Source: Chara braunii (Eukaryota; Streptophyta; Charophyceae; Charales; Characeae). Taken from it: DNA of 36,966 nt. Below the pieces are notes generated by a model, which did not search any database, had not been told where the DNA came from, and saw only the letters and a program-made list of their open reading frames with translations. Below, one piece after another: positions 1 through 10,062 of this stretch (position 1 is its first letter; every line of letters starts with the position of its first letter). The translations under genes and the position numbers were made by a program. Location: NCBI GenBank assembly GCA_003427395.1, contig BFEA01000011.1, forward strand, positions 5,555,370 through 5,592,335, read 5' to 3'.

Positions 1-480
1 AAATCTGAAAAAAAAGATATGTTATGGAGAAAAATAAATTAAACAAGATTTGCCTGAGCATTACGTCCGAATTCCTTACCAAATTTGAAATAAAAATAAA
101 TACACAGAACAAATACTAATAATAAAAATAAAAAGAGAATTAAATTTAGTGAATGTGCGAGCATGTTTTCGACACCGCCATCTTTGGCGATTTTTTATTT
201 TTTTTGGGCATAGCTAAATGCCCTGAAAATTTATAGATGTGTATTTCACATAATACAAAACCCACTAAAAAAGTTTCAAAAAATAATAAAAGTTTTTAGA
301 CACCAGCCTAAAGTGAAAACAAAAAGTAAAAAGTGAAAAAAAACGTGGGCGAGCACGTTTTCACACCGCCATCTTTGGCGATTTTTAATTTTTATTTGGC
401 TAAGCCAAATGACTTGAAAACTGATAAGCATGTACCTCACGTCATAGAGAAGTCGTCAAAAACAATTCAGGAAAAAAAAA
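1..480 (+). repeat. Left arm of a large inverted repeat, AT-rich
   Basis: This arm matches the reverse complement of about 2070-2560 nearly end to end. Landmarks are atatgttatgnaga, gaattccttacc, cgagca(t/c)gtttt followed by caccgccatctttgg, and a small stem ggcatagctaaatgcc. Internally it holds two related units spaced about 190 bp (caccgccatctttggcga at 173 and 364). It is cut by the window edge, so its true length is unknown. Confidence 0.8.
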
Positions 481-562
481 AAAAAATTAGGCCCCGAAAT
501 AATTTTTGGAGGGGGCCTAACGCCGTCGGGTTTGGGCCCCGTACGGGACCCTTAACGCTCGA

Positions 563-596
563 ACGTACGGAGGTCCACCCGGGGGCCTCCGTACGT
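563..596. repeat. GC-rich perfect hairpin in AT-rich DNA
   Basis: acgtacggaggtcc (563-576) pairs with ggggcctccgtacgt (through 596) over about 14 bp, including one G-T wobble, around a 6-base loop. The surrounding sequence (520-610) is GC-rich, in sharp contrast to its AT-rich surroundings. Confidence 0.75.
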
Positions 597-619
597 ACGG
601 GCTGGTAACCCTGACTTCA

Positions 620-1690
620 ATAACGTTATCGTGCTCAATAAGTTTCATTGGATATCCCAATTTATTAATTTAGTTGACAATAATCAAAACCTTTTAACTA
701 TGCACGTTACTTCATTGCAATAGGATATAAGTATATAAAACAATGATATCTTACATTATATTTTCGATTTTATGGTAATATATGTCATTCCATGATTTTT
801 TATTATTATATTTTTATTGTTGTTGTAAGAGTGTACTCACACTCGTAACTTTCAAGATGTTTAAACCACCATTACAATGAGATTTTGTACATCGAATGAG
901 TCAACTTCTTTTATTATTGCATAACGATTTTCGATTTCATTGTCATATATGTCATTATAGGATCTTACATGATACGACATTACATATATATATTTATCAA
1001 TCATGCCTTCGATAATACTATATATTTAATGAGCAAAAAAAAAATCACATACACGATACTTGCAAAATGTTTATTAGATCATTATAGAAACGAGAAAAAA
1101 GGTTGTTCACCCTGGTGATTTTTTATATGAGTTTGATATGTTTGATGAGTATGAGTAGTTAAACCTGATAGTTATCCATATGGTGAATTCCCCCAGTAGC
1201 CATGTAATATCGGAGAATGATTAATAGTTTTTATCTTATTTTATCTTTATCGATCATGGTATAAAAATAATCTTTATCGTGATGAGTTGTCAAATTATTT
1301 GAGTTTTTATAAGTTTTTTTGTACTATTGTAAAGGTGCACCTATATTATAAATTTTGAAAACGTCTCTGACCACATCTACTATAATATATTGTTTATTTA
1401 GATAGTACAACTTAATATCGGTGAGATGGTCTTCCACATGTGATTAATCATATGTAATTATTTGGTCCCTTCTTCTCTCAGTTTGCATGATATGTTACTT
1501 GCTGTAATTTTCATTCATACAACGTACACACATTATGTTAAAGCTTCATTAAAAAGTTTGGTCAATTTAAATTAGTTCGAAAATTTGAATATAACACGTA
1601 TGTACTTGAATGAGTTTTTTTTTACTTAAAATATATTATACTTTATTTGATAATATGTTTTGAAATAAAAAATTAATTAAAAAAAAACGA
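620..1690. other. AT-rich spacer inside the inverted repeat, no gene
   Basis: AT-rich sequence with frequent tatata runs. I see no open frame of note, no RNA gene and no recognisable repeat apart from the flanking arms. Confidence 0.7.
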
Positions 1691-1691
1691 A

Positions 1692-1735
1692 ACAATTTAT
1701 CACAATCCCTCGTTTGTTGTTCTCTTCTCCCTTTC
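1692..1735 (+). repeat. Fragment of the hammerhead-element unit (copy C)
   Basis: aatttatcacaatccctcgt followed by ttgttgttctcttctccctt and tctgcc matches the segment downstream of the hammerhead core in copies A and B. It lies in opposite orientation to neighbouring copy A. The catalytic core itself is absent. Confidence 0.6.
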
Positions 1736-1800
1736 TGCCTTTTATTAGAAAATTATGTTTAATTATATAGATAGATAGATAAATAGATATATATAGATAT

Positions 1801-1944
1801 CGTCAAACAAAGTTGCCCGATAAACCGCAGTAAGGGAAAGAAAAACACAACAAACGAGGTATTGTGACAAACTGTTCGTCGGAGTTTCACCGACTCATCA
1901 GGAGGCTGAACCCTATCGTCAAACAAAGTTACCCGGTAAACCGT
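1801..1944 (-). ncRNA. Hammerhead-ribozyme-like element, copy A, with partial tandem unit
   Basis: On the minus strand this matches copy B. CTGATGAG lies at 1901-1894, with stem II GTCGG/CCGAC and the same TGAAACT loop. The following core reads GAACAG rather than GAAACAG, so one core adenine is lost and this copy is probably inactive. The segment cgtcaaacaaagtt occurs at 1801 and again at 1917, a period of 116 bp, so the element is arranged as a partial tandem array. A further fragment of the same unit, in plus orientation, lies at about 1692-1735 (tttatcacaatccctcgt). Confidence 0.5.
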
Positions 1945-2069
1945 GTGCATATATATATCCATGGTTGTCAGGTCGAACGTTCGAGGTTTCCCGGGTTGAC
2001 TCCCGAACGTTTGATCGTTTGAGGTCTCATTCTGGGTTCGAACCTGAAGGAGTTCACCCCCCCCCAAAA

Positions 2070-2560
2070 AAAAAAATTCAGGATCTATTTTTTTTTTCCA
2101 TGAGTTTTTCATGAGATGCGCTACATGCATATAAATTTTCAAGGTATTTTTCTACGCCAACAAAAAATGAAAAATTTCCAAAGATGGCCGCGTTAAAACG
2201 TGCTCGGCTACTCCCATTTTTGTTTTTCATTTTTCACTTTCTGTTTTGATTTTATTTTGGTACCTTGTATATTTTATTATTTTTTAAAATTTTTTAATGA
2301 GCTTTATATTATATAAAATACACATCTGTAAATTTTATGAGCATTTGGCTATGCCAAGAAAAAGTGAAAAATTACCAAAGATGGCGGTGTCAAAAATGTG
2401 CTCGCCCACTCACTAATTTTAATTAACTTTCTATTTATTTTTCCTCCTATTATTATTTTCGTTTTATATTATTTTTATTTCATATTTAGTAAGGAATTCA
2501 TATGTAACGATGAGATAAATGTTGTTGGTTTTTGTTTTCTACATAACATATATATTTTTT
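2070..2560 (-). repeat. Right arm of the large inverted repeat
   Basis: On the minus strand it reads tatgttatgtagaaaac, gaattccttactaaatatg, gagcacatttttgacaccgc and catctttgg, then a second unit with gagcacgttttaacgcggcc. It is collinear with 1-480, including the two internal units about 190 bp apart. Together the arms enclose about 1.6 kb, including the hammerhead-like copies. Confidence 0.8.
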
Positions 2561-2613
2561 AAACTTTCTTGATTTTTTTTTTTGATTTATTTATTTATTT
2601 TTTTAAGGTCCGC

Positions 2614-2634
2614 GTTCGGCCTGAATGGCCGAAC
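2614..2634. repeat. 8-bp hairpin GTTCGGCC / GGCCGAAC
   Basis: gttcggcc (2614-2621), loop tgaat, ggccgaac (2627-2634). It lies in a short GC-rich island with several tcgaac-type motifs, like those near 1965-2050. Confidence 0.7.
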
Positions 2635-2639
2635 ACATG

Positions 2640-3335
2640 CCCAAGGGGGACCGAAAGTTCCGCAGATTAGGGTTCAAGAGTTCAGTCGAACCCTACATAT
2701 ATATATATATCAAAAATAAGTATTTGGTTTGTTACATCGAGTGAATGAATATGACAATAGATGAGGGACTGTGATAATTTTTATGAAAATATCATTGACT
2801 CATAAAAAAAGCGAACCCAATGAGATATATACAATATTTTTTTTCTTCTTAAGTTGCGTCTTGCAAAACTTAGTACTTGTATTTCAAATGCAACGCATGA
2901 TACATTATATATTATTGCAGTGCACTCTCTACCTTAAATTAGTGTAACGAAAGTTTGTCATAATTGGAATAAGTTTGTAGTCGATTAAGTCGATCAATTG
3001 AAAGATCAACTGTTGTGTGGACGATGATAGTCAATTTGATTGATCGATCGAAAGATCGAGTGCCTTTTGGGGGAATAGTCGATAGTAAGATGATCCAAAT
3101 CAAACGCATTGTTAAACCACTGCTGCTCCTGCCATCGTAAAGTAGGGGGACCGGTAGCAGAAATCTATGAGGGCTACCGATAGCGCAGTGGGGGAAGTGG
3201 CGGAGTGGCAAAATTGGAATATGCATCGAATTGCCCCCGTGATTTATTTCGGGGTTGAAATAATTAAAAAAAAAAAAAAAAAAAAAATTCATAAAAAGAT
3301 CAGAACGAAATTTGCATACCCTCAAAGTTTCAAAA
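2640..3335. other. AT-rich spacer without recognisable gene
   Basis: It contains (TA)n at 2697-2710, a gatcgatcgaaagatcg cluster near 3000-3060, a ttaaaccac motif (3112-3120) shared with the terminal-motif family, and a 23-base poly(A) near 3265-3287. No coding sequence was recognised. Confidence 0.6.
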
Positions 3336-3339
3336 ATTT

Positions 3340-3715
3340 TAGAATATTGTATTGAACATTAAAAATTGTTGAAGTCGGGGTACTTTTCTCGTTGGGCAAC
3401 ACGTGATAGAGCGACAAAAATGAAATCTGAGACGAATTGGCGCGATATTTTTTTCACGGTCTTAAATATTTTTTTGAATTTTTTAAATATTTTTCATGAA
3501 AATTTCACGACCAAGTCTACAGGCATGTGAATTTGCAGAGTTGTCGAGTCATCCTTCTGAGTGCAAAAAAACGCGAAAGCCAGGGTACGTTTTTCATTGG
3601 CCCACACGTTGTGGAGTGACAAAAATAAAAATTGAGAGGAAACGGCGTGACATTTATTTCACCTTTTTTTTTTTTTTTTTTTCATAGAAATATCACAATC
3701 TAATCTACAAGATCC
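3340..3715 (+). repeat. Degenerate two-copy tandem repeat, period about 208 bp
   Basis: Unit 1 has gtacttttctcgttgggcaa, cacgtgatagagcgacaaaa and ggcgcgatatttttttcac; unit 2 has gtacgtttttcattggccca, cacgttgtggagtgacaaaa and ggcgtgacatttatttcac. Each unit ends in a short segment containing tttcacga or tatcacaa and gtctac or atctac. Confidence 0.65.
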
Positions 3716-3804
3716 TAGGCTACCAGTCGGGCCGCCTGGGTCCCATGTGGCCAGCCCATGCAAGGACCAGGGAAGGTCCCCCCCCCCAAAAAAAAAAAAC
3801 AAAT

Positions 3805-3925
3805 ATAAAAAATCCGAACAAAAACTATGTTATGCAGAAAAATAAAATGAATAACTTTTGCATTAGGGTCACATCGAAATTCTTCACCAAATTTAAAATT
3901 AAAAATAATAATAAAAAAAATATAT
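3805..3925 (+). repeat. Third, partial copy of the inverted-repeat family
   Basis: aaaatccgaacaaaaactatg then ttatgcagaaaaataaaatg, aaattcttcaccaaattt and a run of AT triplets matches the first 120 bp of the left arm. It stops before the caccgccatctttgg motif. It is followed by (TA)n and GC-rich sequence. Confidence 0.65.
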
Positions 3926-4079
3926 ATATATTTTTATTTTTTTGGCCTGGCTGGGCAAGTGACCCCCGGCCACTTTGGTAGCCTAGAAAGGATCTCAAAT
4001 TTTCAGATTTTTTCCGTAATTATTATGAGCTCAAAAAATCGCTAAAGTTGATAATTGAAAATCCCTGACTGGACCCGGA

Positions 4080-5975
4080 TGCATCTGCCAGTCGCCGCCC
4101 CCCCTAAGAACCTGGTTCGTAAGGCCAGGAAAGCTGAATTTAGGCCGGTGAGGGTAGTGGTGGTTTAAGTAGCTGTCGAGTCTGTTGGGTTCTTATCTGC
4201 TCGTTTATTTCCTTTTTGGTTAATGTACTTATGAATAAGCAGAGTTCGTCCGACTGTGACTGACTTAATTAGTGAACTTGATCCGGGTCGCATACAAAGC
4301 AAACTTATCCTAGGGCTTTAAGAACGAAAGTATGTCGGCTGAATGTTGTGATCACTGGAACAAAATAGGCGAATCTTATCTGTGTAGGACTTTTTCTTTG
4401 GGGGGAGGTCGAGGGGGGATGGGATAACCTAACGGACAAACGGACTGATGTAGATAGGGTGCGATCACGCCCCCTAACTCCTTCCCTCCCGTTGTTCCCA
4501 CTGACCGAGTTTGCGACCCTGCCACACCTGGCGAGTGTGGGCTAGAGGCTGGCCTGGCCTGAAATTTCCTGATCCTTTGCTGGTCGATCTTCGTCTGTCC
4601 ATGCTTGCCGTTGATAAGCAAAGGGACTGATGCCACCCAGAATGGAAGGGGCCTGGGTTTTGTGAAAAAAGAGGGCACGTTTTCAGTTCTAAATCCACTT
4701 CAGGCGTCCCTCAAATACAATACATCCCCACCCAACCCTCCAGCTGGGCTGGATACAGTCACAATTTTCCTGGAAAAGGTGACTGAAACACATTTAAAAC
4801 TGAAAACCTTGACTGTGGCCTAGTTTTCCCAACTATGTAGATCAGAGCAGTCAGGCGGACAGTGATGGCTCTGTAGGTAGTAACAGTCATGGGAAAGGAG
4901 GTCATTATCGAGGCAGAGAGTGAGGCAGAGCAGTTAGGCCGAAGGAGGTCCTTACCGAGCTAGAGTTCACGCAGAGAGCAGCAGTCAGGCCAAAGGAGGT
5001 CATTACCGAGCCAGAGACAGTTCCCGCTGCAGGCTGCCTGATGCCGGCGCTACGGCGCTGGGGGTGGGCTTGTCGAAAGTGACGGCCGAAAAGTGGAGCG
5101 ACTTGTTCTTAGGTTTGACGCCGCATTTCCGCTACCGCGTGGGGTCTAGCGTTTTGTCCTATCTTGCGTGCGTTGCCGCCAGCTTGCGAAGGCCCCCCTA
5201 CCACTTCCCACATTCTCATCGTTCGCTACCTTGACTGGACTCGACTGGCCCGGACTGGACTAGGCCCGACTGGCGCAGTTGATGCATGGAATTTGCGTGG
5301 CGCAACCCCTACAGCGCAGCCCTGCTGCCCACCGACCCTCTCCCCAACCCACCCACCCAAGCGAAACCGTGGAGCAGCTCATCGAGAAGTGGGAGCGAAA
5401 CCGACGAGGGAGCGCATCTGAGTGCCACGTCCTCACTCTCCGTCCCTCCTTGGTGGTTTGCTTGATGTTTGAGGACGGTGGATGTTCTTGGATATGGAGT
5501 TTGGCTTCGGCGGTGAACACGGCCTTCCCGCTCTTGAATGTCGTCCATACGTTATCTTGTCGTCTCTGTGAATAGCCCGATGTGCTGATACTCGGTTTCT
5601 AATGCTCCTCCAAAGCGAAACAGCGTTCTCTTCTTTGGCGTTGCGAAGAGCAGCGAAGATCGTGGAATTGTCGCTATTGCTGCTGGGCTTGGGTATTGAT
5701 TCCAATCAGAGTTTTGGTTGTGCGCTAAGCGAGCGTCTCCCAATCACAGTTTACTGCCCTGCTTCCTGAAGGCGGCGAGGAACGAAACGTTTGGGGGTTG
5801 GGACAGAGGAAAGATTTGCAGCTTTCGCCAAGGAACGGAACGTTTAGGGGTTGGAAGGGGAAGGGGGAAAGGTTTGGAGCCTGTGGAGGAGTGGTGGACC
5901 TGTGAACGAACGGCGATGTGGAGGAAACCCTGCGCTCTCGGTTTTCGGTTTTGAGTTTTCGGTACAGCGAAGAGA
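4080..5975. other. Gene-free upstream region with short repeats
   Basis: Composition changes here from AT-rich to mixed. It holds three degenerate copies of aaaggaggtcattaccgag (near 4894, 4941, 4992), a GACTGG-rich cluster (about 5230-5276), and a tggtttaa end-motif (4161-4168). Short open frames on both strands lack family resemblance. No gene was recognised. Confidence 0.6.
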
Positions 5976-5979
5976 TGGT

Positions 5980-8760
5980 ACGTTTCCATATCATTTTCTC
6001 GATGTGCACGTGCGTGCTCCCTTATTCATCTCTCCCTTTCGCATCATCTTTCCTCCTCCTTCTGTAACTGCCCCCTCCGAAGCCCTTTCCTCCGAAGCCC
6101 TTTCCGCCGAAGCCCTTTCCGCCGAAGCTCTCCCCTCTGTCTCGGCTAGCAACAATACCACTAATCCTGTTATCTCCGTTCGCGCGCATCCCGAATAACG
6201 GACGTATTTACTTGGCTCGCAGTTTCGCGCGCTTTTTGCGAGTCCCTTTCCCACTAGCTCTCCGCCCTTTTTTTATTCTATGGCTTCCACCTTCTGTGTT
6301 ATCTCATGATGTAGATGCTCTCCTTTCTCTGGCGACTTGTCGTCGCCTGAAGTAATTCATAAGACGAGAAAACGGGAGAGTAGCTCGGATGGGCAAGTCA
6401 TCTTTATCGCCGTCCTGATCATATCATCCCTTCAGCAGCATAGACGAACGGAGTGTCTTCTGGCTGCGTTGTGCGTCGTGCTTTGCCCATGGGGAATTCG
6501 CAGTGGCGCTTGCGCCTACTTGCCTCTTTCTCGTGTTTCTCCACTTCCTTTTATCAGTTTCTGGTCCAACGTCCCGTCTGGCGCACGTGGTACAAGGGCC
6601 TCCCTTCTTATCTATCTCATGTCGGGCTCCCCTTCTCTTCATATACGCGTACCGCCGATGCAGCTTGAGTTCGTCTTCGAAAAAATGCCCAAGTGTTGGT
6701 AGTCTTGTTTCGTCTCTCGTTTCGCCCCGACCCTCGAACCGCCGTTCTCTCCCCCGCTTATCCCCTCTGTGACCTCTTGCGCTTGTTTTGACGTATGCCA
6801 TGCTGAGCATTTCATTTCATCGTGCCCAAGTTAAGCTTACCGCAGTTGGCGCGTTTGCCCCTTTTTTCGCTGCTCGCGTCGTGCTTCTCTCGCTTTCCCG
6901 TCTAGTTGTTTCCCGTTTTCTCTTGTACCTTTTCTGCACGCCTGGAGGTCATATCGTGTCGTGCGTATCTCTTGCCTTTTCCGTTGTGGTCGACACTTCC
7001 CTGTGGTCTTTTTCGCACGCCTGTACCACGTCGTACCACGTCGTGGGTGGGCGCACCCTTTATATCCTGCGGTTGTGTCCCACCAAACTTCCACCCGCGC
7101 TCTACGCACCCTAGACGTTTTTCTCACGCGGCTTTTCCGTGTTCTGTTCTCGTCTTATATATGACCTAGAGCCTTTGCCGTTCCTACGTCGCCGACTTAT
7201 GATCGTTCCGTTCGGCGCAATGACCCTCGTCCGTCGCCCTGATTCTTCGTGTTTTCTCCGTCTCCAGTAGTCCAGTCCATTTCCTACCTTCACTGCTTTC
7301 AGCCGCCCGGCATCGTCCGTCCTCGCCCTTTTCGTTTCAGTCCCTTCTTCTTTTTGGTAATTACACTTTTGTTTAATCAAGGCCCCATTTCTCATATACC
7401 CTCGTTTGCACGAGTTTTGTTCTGGCAACGTAGAGATTGCTTCTTACCTTGCATGACAATTTCTGCTCTGTCCAGACAATAAAACCCTCTCTTGTAGCGC
7501 CCAATTTCATTTTCCCCTTCGCTGATCCCTCGTTCTCCTTGTTTTTACTGCGGACGGCGCCTCTCACGCCTGTGAACTCCTTTCCTTCCTGCCATCCCTC
7601 TCTCTCCCTTTGTTGTCAACATACACGCGCTCACGCAATGCGGTTTAGTTTTTTCCATTTCTTTCGTTCGTTGCTGCAGCAGGTCATCGTCATTGCTCTC
7701 GGCTTCCATGTCTTTCTTCTCCTGAAGTTTCCTTGCCCATTTTCTAGCACAGTCCTTTGCCCGGCCTAGTTTTCTCGGGTAGGCGACTCAGTAATTTGCG
7801 CAATGTTCCACGTTCTTGCGGGAGCGCGGGACCTCCTCCTCCCGTCTTCCCCCCCCCGGGCCCACGCCCCCCGCTGTCGGCCTATGGTATTGCAGTGCAC
7901 TGCGCGGATCATCCGCTCTTCTCCTTGTTACTTTTTTAGTCTCGTGTTCCTCGTTTTCTTGTTGTTCACGTCGAACTGACCGCGGTCTCTCGTCTCCGTG
8001 TTGTTCTCCCCCTCCACTGTTCGTTTTCACTGGTCGTCGGGTAGCTTTTTTTTCTTGCAGTTTACCGGCGGCTCATCCTCCCTTTACGCACCGTCCGAAG
8101 CTGTAGTCCTTAACGGGTCCACTTTTTCGTCATTTTCCTGTGGCTCTTTTGATGTGCTGTTCCCGGTCTCTCAATTTGTTCCCATATTTATCAGACTCTG
8201 TTTCTCCATATCTTGCTGACTCTGTACCGATGCTCGTCGTTGGTGTTTCCGGGCTTTATTCTTCGGGATAGTGTGTCTACGACGCGTCTAAGATTTTCTA
8301 TCTATGCCGACGCACTTGATGTTACCTGTCTTTACATCAGGTGATTCGCCGCGTGTGTAGAGGTTACGAGGGCTCTCCCCGTCGGTTTCTGCAATGGGAT
8401 TGCCATCTTCTCGCTGCATCTGCTTCCCTCTTACCTTAGTCTAAATAAAACATACGCATGCTCCCTAGCTTTTTTACGTATCCATATCGTTGTCAGGAAA
8501 CTCTTTCCCATAGTCTATAACCCATGTGCATGCTTTGCCAACCTTTTTACGCGTCCATACCGTCGTCAGGAAACCCTTCACCTTATCCTAATCCATATGC
8601 ACGACTCCATCTTGTGCGTTGGTAAACTTTACTGCTGCGGACGGAACGTCGTGGTCCGTTGCTCTGCTCCCCTCCTTACTCCCTTCTGTGTCAAATGTTG
8701 TGTGAAATGTGTCTGAACTCACCTTCGCGTCTACAATTTTCGACGTTTGTATGCTTTTTC
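5980..8760. other. Pyrimidine-rich plus strand, no gene recognised
   Basis: About 2.8 kb of T- and C-rich plus strand with many cttttcc, tctcgt and ttcccct runs. The CK2 beta transcript and its introns downstream are T/G-rich instead. Frames of 60-130 codons occur on both strands without recognisable motifs. It also contains a two-copy repeat (8450-8605: tttttacgtatccatatcgt and tttttacgcgtccataccgt). It may belong to the 5' regulatory region of CK2 beta, but I can identify no TATA box or start site with confidence. Confidence 0.5.
6076..6135 (+). repeat. 15-bp tandem repeat, four copies
   Basis: tccgaagccctttcc at 6076 and 6091, gccgaagccctttcc at 6106, gccgaagctctcccc at 6121. The period is a multiple of three, so one frame reads a repeated SEALS/AEALS peptide, but nothing around it suggests a real protein. 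Confidence 0.85.
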
Positions 8761-9557
8761 TTTATCTTCGTTAGTTGTCAGTTACTTTGGTTTTCGGATG
8801 GATAGTGCTTGCTGCTGACTTGTCGCATTGCAGAGATCGCCGAATGATTCACCATCAGGGGTGGATGTGGGACTGGACAAATGTTGAACGAGCAGAGCCG
8901 GTTACCCCTGCAGGGGCTTATTCTTTCTCTCTGGATTATAGTCTGGGTCGGTCCTTGCTGCGGACGAGGGTTTCGATGTGTGCCGCTCTCTGTGTTCGGT
9001 CTCGGGATTGCCTTGTGAACCTCGAAAAAAGAAACACGCTTTTTGGAGGATTGCCTGTGGCGGACCTCGCCGTCTTAGACGGGGGTGGAGATTAAGGAGT
9101 GCTCTGACATGGGATCAGCGACTTCCTCTCGCTAAACTTCGCGCTGATTGTAATCGCTTTGGATCTCGTATAAGGATCGGTGAATGGATTTTGTTCGAGG
9201 GAGTTCGGTGGAATTTCAGGTGAACGGGGCACAGATGTATTTCAATTAACTCTTCAAGTGGGTGTGAAGATGGAAACCTGGCGGCAGGGTCGACGAGATG
9301 ATGGGATTGTGTATTTGGTTGGGTCCTGTTGAGGAAGGTCAATCGAGATGGATATACCGGCGCTTACCGTGTCTCGTTCTCTGTGAAAGGTGAAACGTTG
9401 GGTAATGTGTCAGGGTAATACCTCTGTGCTTTTGCCGGTTGGCGAGAGGTTATGTGAATGTGGGAGCGTGTGTGCGCGTGTTTCTGTCTGTCGACGAGAG
9501 CTTATGTAAATGTGTGAGTTGTGTGCGCGCCTGTTTGTCTGAGGATGTGTCTATGTT

Positions 9558-9631
<74 letters not shown>

Positions 9632-9761
9632 TATGGATTGATGGGAAGCGTGGGATGTATGCGATGCAGGTATGACCGAACGGACGTCAAGGAATCGCCA
9701 AGGACGGGTCATTGGCGATTTTGTTTGGAGCGAAGCTCCTTGTGAGATTTAGGGCGAGGAT
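8760..9761 (+). other. Immediate 5' flank / probable 5' leader of CK2 beta
   Basis: G/T-rich on the plus strand, like the introns. It includes a (TG)n(GA)n microsatellite and an open frame (9521-9745) that ends 16 bases before the CK2 beta ATG. If the transcript starts upstream of it, this would be an upstream ORF encoded mainly by the microsatellite. The transcription start cannot be placed. Confidence 0.4.
9559..9626 (+). repeat. (TG)n(GA)n microsatellite
   Basis: About 11 TG units followed by about 23 GA units, 136 bp before the CK2 beta ATG. Same order and strand as the other composite repeats in the window. Confidence 0.95.
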
Positions 9762-10062
9762 ATGTACAAAGAGAGTGGTCTTGTTCAGGCAGGTGAAGGC
9801 CGAGGAGGTGGTGGAGGTACGCGGCAAGATAATTTTGGGTCGAGTGCAAGGGAGCCGGGATTGGGGAATGATATTGTGAAGAAGCGAGGAGAGGACGGAG
9901 TGGATAAGTCTGCGCCTTCGACGTCGAAAGGAAATGGTGCACGTGACAAGGAGCCACGCATTTCCAATCCATCCACATCCTCGGTTCGCAGAAGTAGTGG
10001 TGCGGCTCCGGCGAATGAACTTAGGCCACCATCATACGACAAGACCAAGTATCCTGAAGACG
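9762..10062 (+). CDS. CKB: CK2 beta exon 1 (residues 1-100 plus one base)
   Basis: This exon encodes the variable N-terminal extension. It contains a Gly-rich run (residues 13-19), a basic VKKRG patch that could help nuclear import, and several Ser-rich segments ([18 protein letters not shown]). The donor is GACG|gtaagt at 10062/10063, an excellent consensus, and leaves one base over (phase 1). There is no strong sequence conservation here, as expected for the family, so the start rests on the M-Y-K-E-S-G similarity and on the reading frame entering exon 2 correctly. A (TG)n(GA)n repeat and a short upstream open frame (9521-9745) lie just before it. Confidence 0.88.

Noticed and set aside
873-895. 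tttaaaccaccattac as another terminal-motif copy
   Set aside because: It matches only the first nine or so bases, lies in AT-rich DNA where such matches are likely, and has no partner end nearby.
5851-6198. Frame with repeated SEALS/AEALS peptide
   Set aside because: The repeat is a simple 15-bp tandem whose period is a multiple of three. The rest of the frame has no protein-like features.
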